Source: Desulfobacterales bacterium
GTDB taxonomy: Bacteria > Desulfobacterota > Desulfobacteria > Desulfobacterales > Desulfobacteraceae
Assembly (NCBI GenBank): GCA_022361135.1
Contig: JAKSBM010000551.1
Span: 1-10,003, forward strand
Direction: 5' to 3'
Length of the DNA: 10,003 nucleotides
The notes below the pieces were generated by a model that saw only the letters and a program-made list of their open reading frames with translations, made no database searches and was not told the DNA's origin. Shown here one piece after another: positions 6,008 to 10,003 of the stretch; the first letter of the stretch is position 1, and every line of letters starts with the position of its first letter. The position numbers and the translations under genes are program-made.

Positions 6008-6622
6008 TCATGAATTCCAGCGACGCCGGGCCATGCCCATGGCCGCAATGAGACCGGTGCCCAGGAGCATGGCCGTGCCCGGTTCCGGGATTACCCCCAG
6101 GGCATTGGGGTGGACCCGGTTGCCCGCCAGATGGATGGCCGGAACGGCCCCATTGGGATCCAATCCCCCCGGGGTCACACCAATGGTACTGATGAGGAGT
6201 TCCCCCTGGCCCAGGTTGGCCGTGGAGGTGCCGGACCAGTGAAGGTATTGTCCAACGGCCGTGGGGGTCCAGAAATGTACCCGGAATTCCAGGGTGGGAC
6301 CGGCATGGTCCACGGCGCCCGTGGTGGTGCCGTAGCTGTCATAGGGACCGATGGGTAGATCCGAGGTGTCCCCGGTGAAGTCGGTGAGGGGGGAGGCGGC
6401 ATCGTATCCGTCGGGATTGTCGCCAAAGACGATCCACTGCCAGCCCTGGCCGGCCACCCATGAATCGTCGTTGTTGTCCAGGATCAGGCGGAACTCGTAG
6501 TCGTAGAGGCCGCTGCCGATGTCCCGGACGGAATAGTCAAACCGCAGGGGGCTGGCCCCGGCCGCGGCGGTCAGGGTTAAAAAAAATGATGCGGTGCATA
6601 GGTATAATAAAAATGATTTCAT
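6008..6622 (-). CDS. PEP-CTERM-sorted exported protein of unknown function
   Basis: A 204-residue exported protein. The N-terminus MKSFLLYLCT...TAAAGASP is a signal peptide, probably cut near residue 23. The C-terminus is a full PEP-CTERM sorting signal: VIPEPGTAML (177-186), a hydrophobic helix, then the basic cluster RRR. Such proteins are known to be processed by a membrane exosortase and released or attached to the envelope or exopolysaccharide. The middle (24-176) is acidic, rich in Gly, Asp, Tyr and Trp, probably beta-rich, and matches no family I recognise. The start at 6622 is chosen because AGGAGAG (6635-6629) stands just before it and the signal peptide begins there; an in-frame upstream start would add 28 residues that spoil the signal peptide. 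The exosortase gene is not in the window. The leader is unusually structured. Confidence 0.88.
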   Translation of the reverse strand: MKSFLLYLCTASFFLTLTAAAGASPLRFDYSVRDIGSGLYDYEFRLILDNNDDSWVAGQGWQWIVFGDNPDGYDAASPLTDFTGDTSDLPIGPYDSYGTTTGAVDHAGPTLEFRVHFWTPTAVGQYLHWSGTSTANLGQGELLISTIGVTPGGLDPNGAVPAIHLAGNRVHPNALGVIPEPGTAMLLGTGLIAAMGMARRRWNS

Positions 6623-6645
6623 TGGTTTCTCTCCTAAATTAATCT

Positions 6646-6696
6646 CCCGGAACGGCACGGACTTTCCCCGTGGTGGGTTTGGGCGGGAGTTCCGGG
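6646..6696 (-). promoter_or_regulatory. Nested leader hairpin before the PEP-CTERM gene
   Basis: On the minus strand CCCGGAAC (6696-6689) pairs perfectly with GTTCCGGG (6653-6646), and inside it CACGG (6672-6668) pairs with CCGTG (6660-6656) around GGAAAGT. The structure ends 11 nt before the AGGAG Shine-Dalgarno sequence. It may regulate translation or RNA stability; no known riboswitch class was recognised. Part of this stretch is also an open upstream extension of the coding frame, which I do not think is translated. Confidence 0.45.
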
Positions 6697-6712
6697 CCAA
6701 ATCCAATCCATT

Positions 6713-6732
6713 CCGGCACCGTTTTGTGCCGG
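6713..6732. repeat. 7-bp perfect inverted repeat upstream of the PEP-CTERM gene
   Basis: CCGGCAC (6713-6719) and GTGCCGG (6726-6732) flank CGTTTT. It could be a second leader hairpin or a protein-binding operator. It looks a little like a sigma54 promoter on the minus strand, but the GG-to-GC spacing is one base too long. Confidence 0.4.
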
Positions 6733-7040
6733 CGGGAAAACATGCCGTTTAAATTTCCGGGATGGGTTGGGCATTTCTTTTCATACGGGGAATGCATAGG
6801 AAAAAAGTATGAGAGAAATTTGCCATGATTAAAGCTAGGGAAACGGGGATGAAAATCAAGGCCCGTAGGGCGTTGAGACGGTGATGTGATGGATGTGTGA
6901 TATTTGGAACCGGGGATGTGGAGGGGAAATCCCCCGGGGAGAAAACAGGTCAGGGCTGCTTTTCGTCCGGATTTTCCGGGTGGGGAATGAGTCTTTCCCC
7001 CGGGGGTGGAGTCTTATACTTTTGTGAGGATTTCAGCCCT
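6733..7040. other. Intergenic region without a recognisable gene
   Basis: No ORF here has a Shine-Dalgarno sequence plus a protein-like translation. Small palindromes are present (CCGGATTTTCCGG at 6968-6980, CCCCCGGGGG near 7006-7015, GCCCGTAGGGC near 6862-6872), but such GC palindromes are common throughout this sequence. The promoter of the PEP-CTERM gene should lie in the left part; I could not pick it out with confidence. Confidence 0.4.
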
Positions 7041-7070
7041 GGGCCCAGGAGGTATATTCCCCATGGGCCC
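7041..7070 (-). terminator. Hairpin downstream of the LysE-type exporter
   Basis: GGGCCCA (minus 7070-7064) and TGGGCCC (7047-7041) pair perfectly, and after one mismatch the stem continues for four more pairs including a wobble. It begins 10 bp after the exporter stop codon. No T run follows, so it is a likely 3' end structure rather than a textbook intrinsic terminator. Confidence 0.5.
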
Positions 7071-7079
7071 TCCTCCGGA

Positions 7080-7694
7080 TCAGGGTAAAACGGCCTGGGC
7101 CAGGGCAAAGAGGCCGAATCCCAGGAGGACGACTCCGGCCACCCGTTGGATGCCGGATTTCAGCCCCGGGGTGAAGCCCCGGCCCAGCTGCCGGGTTCCC
7201 AGGCAGAGGATGATCCACCAGAGGCAGGAGCCCAGGAATACCCCCAGGACCAGGGCCGCTGCCTGGGGGGTGGATCGGGCCGTGTTAAAGTTGCCCAGGC
7301 CCGAGAAGACTGCCCCAAAAACCATGATGGTCATGGGGTTTGCCAGGGTGAGGGCCAGGGTGCCCAGGAAGATCCGGCCCCGGCCACCGGGGGGCGGCCC
7401 CTCCAGGGAGGGGGGGCGGACAATGTTCTGTCCCCCCAGCCAGCAGAGGAAGAGGCTGCCCGGGATTTGGAACCAGAGGGCATGGCCCACCAAAAATCCC
7501 GACACCGTAGAAATGCCGAATCCGGCCACGGCACCGTAGATACCGTCGGCCGTGGCCGCCCCCAGGCCGGTGAGTAAACCCGCCCGGATCCCCGAGGCCA
7601 GGGTTCGGTGGATGCAGAGCATGGCAATGGGACCCACGGGGGCGGCGATGGTGAATCCCAGGATAATCCCCTTGATCAGATGTGCAGCTTCCAT
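7080..7694 (-). CDS. LysE/RhtB-family amino acid exporter
   Basis: A 204-residue inner-membrane protein, the usual length of the family, with about six hydrophobic segments. The N-terminal block GIILGFTIAAPVGPIAMLCI (9-28) is the family hallmark (G..P GP), and GTLALTLANPMTIMVFGAVF carries the second conserved NP motif. These proteins export amino acids or related small molecules by proton or ion exchange; the substrate (for example lysine, arginine, threonine, homoserine lactone or leucine) cannot be read from sequence. The start at 7694 has AAGGA seven bases upstream. It is divergent from an Lrp/AsnC regulator across a 116-bp gap with a candidate promoter at 7726-7754, so regulation by that protein is likely. 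Confidence 0.9.
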   Translation of the reverse strand: MEAAHLIKGIILGFTIAAPVGPIAMLCIHRTLASGIRAGLLTGLGAATADGIYGAVAGFGISTVSGFLVGHALWFQIPGSLFLCWLGGQNIVRPPSLEGPPPGGRGRIFLGTLALTLANPMTIMVFGAVFSGLGNFNTARSTPQAAALVLGVFLGSCLWWIILCLGTRQLGRGFTPGLKSGIQRVAGVVLLGFGLFALAQAVLP

Positions 7695-7725
7695 ATAAAG
7701 TCCTTAGGGTGAGGGTTTGGAAGGC

Positions 7726-7754
7726 ATTGTAGAGAATGGCCCGGGTAAAGTACA
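7726..7754 (-). promoter_or_regulatory. Candidate sigma70 promoter of the exporter gene
   Basis: On the minus strand TGTACT (7754-7749) and TACAAT (7731-7726) are 17 bp apart. The -10 box matches 5 of 6 consensus bases and the -35 box 3 of 6, as expected for a promoter that needs an activator such as the adjacent Lrp-type protein. The start would be near 7719, about 25 nt before the ATG. Confidence 0.5.
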
Positions 7755-7810
7755 TGGGGGATTCCTGGTTTTCACCGGGGGGGAATTTAAACCTGTAAGG
7801 GGGAAAGACA

Positions 7811-8260
7811 ATGGACTTAACAGATGGAAAGCGGGAGCGGCTCCTGGATGAAATCGGCCTGAAAATTCTCAGGGAACTGGGCCGGGACGGCCGGCTCTCC
7901 ATGCGGCGGCTGGGGGCTTTGGTGGGCCTGTCCACCCCGGCGGTTTCCGAGCGGGTACGGAAATTGGAGGAGGCCGGGATCATCCTGGGCTACCATGCCC
8001 ATATCCAGCGGGACCCGGATCCCATCACCGCCTTTATCCATCTCAAGACCCCGCCCCAATCCTATCCCCGGGTCCTGGCCGTGCTGGAGAAAAGCCCCCA
8101 GGTTCTGGAATGCCATCACATGAGTGGAGAGGATGCCTTTATCATCAAGGTGGGGGTGGCCGAAATGGTTCAGATTGAGGATCTGGTCACCCGATTGAGT
8201 CCCTTTGGCACCACCCGGACCCGCATTGTCCTGTCCTCCCCCATCCTGAATCGGTCTTGA
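7811..8260 (+). CDS. Lrp/AsnC-family transcriptional regulator
   Basis: A 149-residue DNA-binding protein with the standard two-domain build. The N-terminal helix-turn-helix (about 13-60) includes IGLKILRELGRDGRLSMRRL and the recognition region LSTPAVSERVRKLEEAGII. The C-terminal ligand-binding RAM domain (about 68-145) includes VLECHHMSGEDAFIIKV, a typical alpha-beta block with the conserved G(E/D)xD ligand turn. Such proteins form dimers to octamers and respond to amino acids. GGGGGAAAG just before the ATG at 7811 is a good ribosome binding site. The divergent exporter gene is the probable target, in the manner of other regulator-exporter pairs; self-regulation is also likely. Confidence 0.92.
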   Translation: MDLTDGKRERLLDEIGLKILRELGRDGRLSMRRLGALVGLSTPAVSERVRKLEEAGIILGYHAHIQRDPDPITAFIHLKTPPQSYPRVLAVLEKSPQVLECHHMSGEDAFIIKVGVAEMVQIEDLVTRLSPFGTTRTRIVLSSPILNRS

Positions 8261-8341
8261 TTTTCCCCGGGGCGGACTTATGGTGTTTTTCAGGTAGGCG
8301 GATTTCAGCCCCTTTGAGACTTAAAATTGAGGAGATGTTAC

Positions 8342-9322
8342 ATGGGCAATTGGATTAAAACCACATTTTTACTCACGGCCATGACCAGTCTGTTCCTGGT
8401 TTTGGGATATCTTCTCGGCGGCCAGGGCGGCATGTTCATTGCCCTGATTTTTGCCGGGGGGATGAATTTCTTTTCCTATTGGTATTCCCACAAAATCGTA
8501 TTGAAGATGTACCGGGCCCAGCCCCTGGACCGGAACCAGGCCCCGGAGCTCTTTGACATGGTGGCCCGCCTGGCCCGCCAGGCAGACCTGCCCATGCCCG
8601 AGGTCTATCTCATCCCCGAAGCCGCCCCCAATGCCTTTGCCACGGGGCGGAACCCGGACAATGCCGTGGTGGCCGTGACCCAGGGGTTGGTCAACCTCAT
8701 GGATTCCGCGGAATTGGAGGGGGTGATCGCCCACGAACTGGGCCACATTAAAAACCGGGACATCCTCATTTCCACCATCGCCGCCACCATGGCCGGAGCC
8801 ATCATGTGGCTGGCCACCATGGCCCGTTTTTCCGCCATTTTCGGCGGTTCCGACGATGAAGAGGGGGGCATGGGACTGGCCGGGGTGCTGGTCATGTCCA
8901 TCATCGCCCCCATGGCCGCCATGCTGGTGCAGATGGCCGTATCCCGGTCCCGGGAATATCTGGCCGATGCCACGGCTGCCACCATCACCGGCAACCCCGG
9001 GGGACTGGCGTCGGCCCTGTCCAAGCTGGGAAGCTACAGCCGGGGACAACAGGTGGACGCCAACCCCTCCACCGCCCACATGTTCATTGTCAATCCCCTT
9101 TCCGCCTCCAAGGTGGCCGGTCTTTTTTCCACCCATCCCCCCATTGAGGAGCGGGTGAAACGGCTGGGGGGCCGCAGCAGCGGCGGCAGCTCCGGCGGCG
9201 GATTCAAATCGGAATTCAAGGGCGGCTCCGGGGATGCCGATTTTTCCAGCGGCCCGGCCCGGGGACGGAAACGCCCCACCATGGAGGAACAGAGCAAATC
9301 CTTTTGGGATAACCTCTCCTGA
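8342..9322 (+). CDS. htpX: Membrane zinc metalloprotease HtpX
   Basis: A 326-residue inner-membrane protease that degrades misfolded membrane proteins. Two hydrophobic helices (7-24, 30-47) precede the catalytic region. The zinc site is HELGH (131-135) within [17 protein letters not shown], with the third ligand Glu205 in [10 protein letters not shown]. Two more hydrophobic segments lie at about 143-162 and 178-200. The family block [25 protein letters not shown] (251-275) usually marks the C-terminal end; here about 50 residues follow, rich in Gly and Ser and then basic and acidic, ending SFWDNLS. The start at 8342 is preferred because GAGGAG (8329-8334) lies seven bases ahead; an in-frame TTG at 8327 would sit on that site. 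The envelope-stress sigma32 or CpxR control known in E. coli cannot be judged here. Confidence 0.94.
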   Translation: MGNWIKTTFLLTAMTSLFLVLGYLLGGQGGMFIALIFAGGMNFFSYWYSHKIVLKMYRAQPLDRNQAPELFDMVARLARQADLPMPEVYLIPEAAPNAFATGRNPDNAVVAVTQGLVNLMDSAELEGVIAHELGHIKNRDILISTIAATMAGAIMWLATMARFSAIFGGSDDEEGGMGLAGVLVMSIIAPMAAMLVQMAVSRSREYLADATAATITGNPGGLASALSKLGSYSRGQQVDANPSTAHMFIVNPLSASKVAGLFSTHPPIEERVKRLGGRSSGGSSGGGFKSEFKGGSGDADFSSGPARGRKRPTMEEQSKSFWDNLS

Positions 9323-9711
9323 TTCCCGGGGGAACGGGTGTCGACCTTTGTGACTGGCTGTTTTGGGTTCGGAGTGACCTGGAGAAACGCGTTGTTGCAG
9401 GTCCATGGAACCGGATGGTCATGGAACGCACCTTAACCTTCCATAAACCCCGGGTTTGGGGGGGACCACGATTCAATTGCCGGACTTGAAGGGGAATTGA
9501 AGTAGTGGGGCCGGCGTGGCCGGGGAAGGCCCCTGAAATTTCCCCCTCCTGTTTGATGGCCAATGAAAAAGGCCGGGAATGCCGACACCGACCGGGATCA
9601 TGGGTTGCTCCCAGGCGATGCCGGCCGATGCAAGATATTCGATCCCGGTTGCGCGGCGACGACAATCCGGGACCGGAACGCATCGTTTCCCGGCCTGTGG
9701 TAAATGGTGGG
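9323..9711. other. Intergenic region without a recognisable gene
   Basis: The stretch between htpX and the convergent isomerase fragment holds only short ORFs with arginine- and proline-rich, non-family-like translations. A 7-bp inverted repeat TTCAATT (9472-9478) / AATTGAA (9495-9501) and a GGGGCC / GGCCCC pair near 9507-9533 are visible; neither has a T run. They may serve as weak 3' ends for the convergent genes. Confidence 0.4.
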
Positions 9712-10003
9712 CTAACTGACGTTTAGGACGTCTCTACAGTATCTGACGCTGCGTTCCAGGGCCGTCTTTTCCCGTTCCAGGGAGATTTCCATGCTGTCCA
9801 AATCCCCTTCCATGTCCAATTCAATGTTCACCCGGTCCATGTCCGGATTGGCCTTGATGAGCTCGTAGGCCAGGGCCATGTCAAAGTCCCCGTCTCCCAC
9901 GGCGGCGCCCTGGGCTTTCACCCCCCAGGGCATGTAGTGGATGCGGTTGTCCCGGAAATGGTTGGTAAAGGCTCTGGGGGCGAGATTCTTCACCGCCTCG
10001 GTG
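9712..10003 (-). CDS. C-terminal part of a TIM-barrel sugar isomerase/epimerase-like protein (partial)
   Basis: The frame is open to the window edge and the last 96 residues are present, ending CRDVLNVS. The stretch FTNHFRDNRIH, then GAAVGDGDFDMALAYELIK, then VNIELDMEGD matches the last strands of xylose isomerase-like TIM barrels (sugar phosphate isomerase/epimerase, AP endonuclease 2 family). There H-x-(K/R)-D and the G-x-G-x-x-D turn line the metal and substrate site, and the acidic strand (IELD) is also typical. The substrate is unknown. A GTG codon at 9993 is not taken as the start because the frame continues upstream (TEAVKNLAPRAF) and the fold would be cut. The 5' two thirds lie outside the window. 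Confidence 0.8.
   Translation of the reverse strand, partial: TEAVKNLAPRAFTNHFRDNRIHYMPWGVKAQGAAVGDGDFDMALAYELIKANPDMDRVNIELDMEGDLDSMEISLEREKTALERSVRYCRDVLNVS

Noticed and set aside
6623..6706. Longer start for the PEP-CTERM gene, 28 residues upstream
   Set aside because: It would place a polar, proline-rich leader before the signal peptide, and a good AGGAGAG site stands directly before the chosen start.
6713..6732. Sigma54 promoter before the PEP-CTERM gene
   Set aside because: The GGCAC element is followed by TGC at the wrong spacing (11 instead of 10 bases between GG and GC).
8327..8341. TTG start of htpX five codons upstream
   Set aside because: The TTG overlaps the GAGGAG ribosome binding site that serves the ATG at 8342.
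8369..9406. 345-codon minus-strand ORF under htpX
   Set aside because: Gly- and His-rich translation typical of the reverse of a GC-rich gene; HtpX motifs on the plus strand are unambiguous.
9505..9726. 73-codon plus-strand ORF near the right end
   Set aside because: No ribosome binding site, Arg- and Pro-rich composition, and it runs into the 3' end of the convergent isomerase gene.

Overview
The window looks like an ordinary chromosomal segment of a high-GC, Gram-negative, probably anaerobic bacterium. A member of the Desulfobacterota is a plausible guess. This rests on the gene mix (PEP-CTERM surface protein, tandem-Cache diguanylate cyclase, ModF, cobalamin riboswitch) and on the strong preference for CGG, CCC and GGG-type codons. 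No rRNA, single marker gene or lineage-specific system confirms it. I see no phage, transposon, CRISPR array or tRNA.

Layout. (1) The left edge (1-422, minus strand) carries the first 24 codons of a membrane protein. Its leader holds a clear cobalamin (B12) riboswitch, an intrinsic terminator, and two mutually exclusive hairpins just before the Shine-Dalgarno sequence; a candidate promoter lies upstream. (2) A Tgs1-like SAM-dependent methyltransferase (633-1247, plus) is followed by a 412-bp AT-richer gap with a good candidate promoter. (3) A 714-residue diguanylate cyclase (1660-3804, plus; TM, double Cache, TM, HAMP, PAS, GGDEF with I-site) runs tail-to-tail into, and overlaps by 9 bp, a ModF-type double ATPase (3796-5217, minus). 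(4) Divergent from modF, behind its own candidate promoter, is a HAD-family 5'(3')-nucleotidase-like gene (5287-5892, plus). (5) Two strong hairpins separate it from a convergent PEP-CTERM protein (6008-6622, minus) with a structured leader. (6) A gap with little in it leads to a divergent pair, a LysE/RhtB exporter (7080-7694, minus) and an Lrp/AsnC regulator (7811-8260, plus). (7) The membrane zinc protease HtpX (8342-9322, plus) carries an extra Gly/Ser-rich tail. (8) After a 389-bp gap, the right edge holds the C-terminal 96 codons of a TIM-barrel sugar isomerase/epimerase-like protein (minus).

How the genes work together. The only tightly linked functional unit is the exporter-regulator pair, where the Lrp-type protein probably senses an amino acid that the LysE-type protein exports. 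Most other genes are single transcription units facing each other or apart, so the window reads as housekeeping and signalling genes rather than one pathway. The most interesting points are the B12-controlled membrane gene at the left edge with its layered RNA switch, and the ModF protein, in which every visible motif of one composite ATP site is degraded and every motif of the other is intact. I found no convincing evidence of a wholly new multi-gene system.
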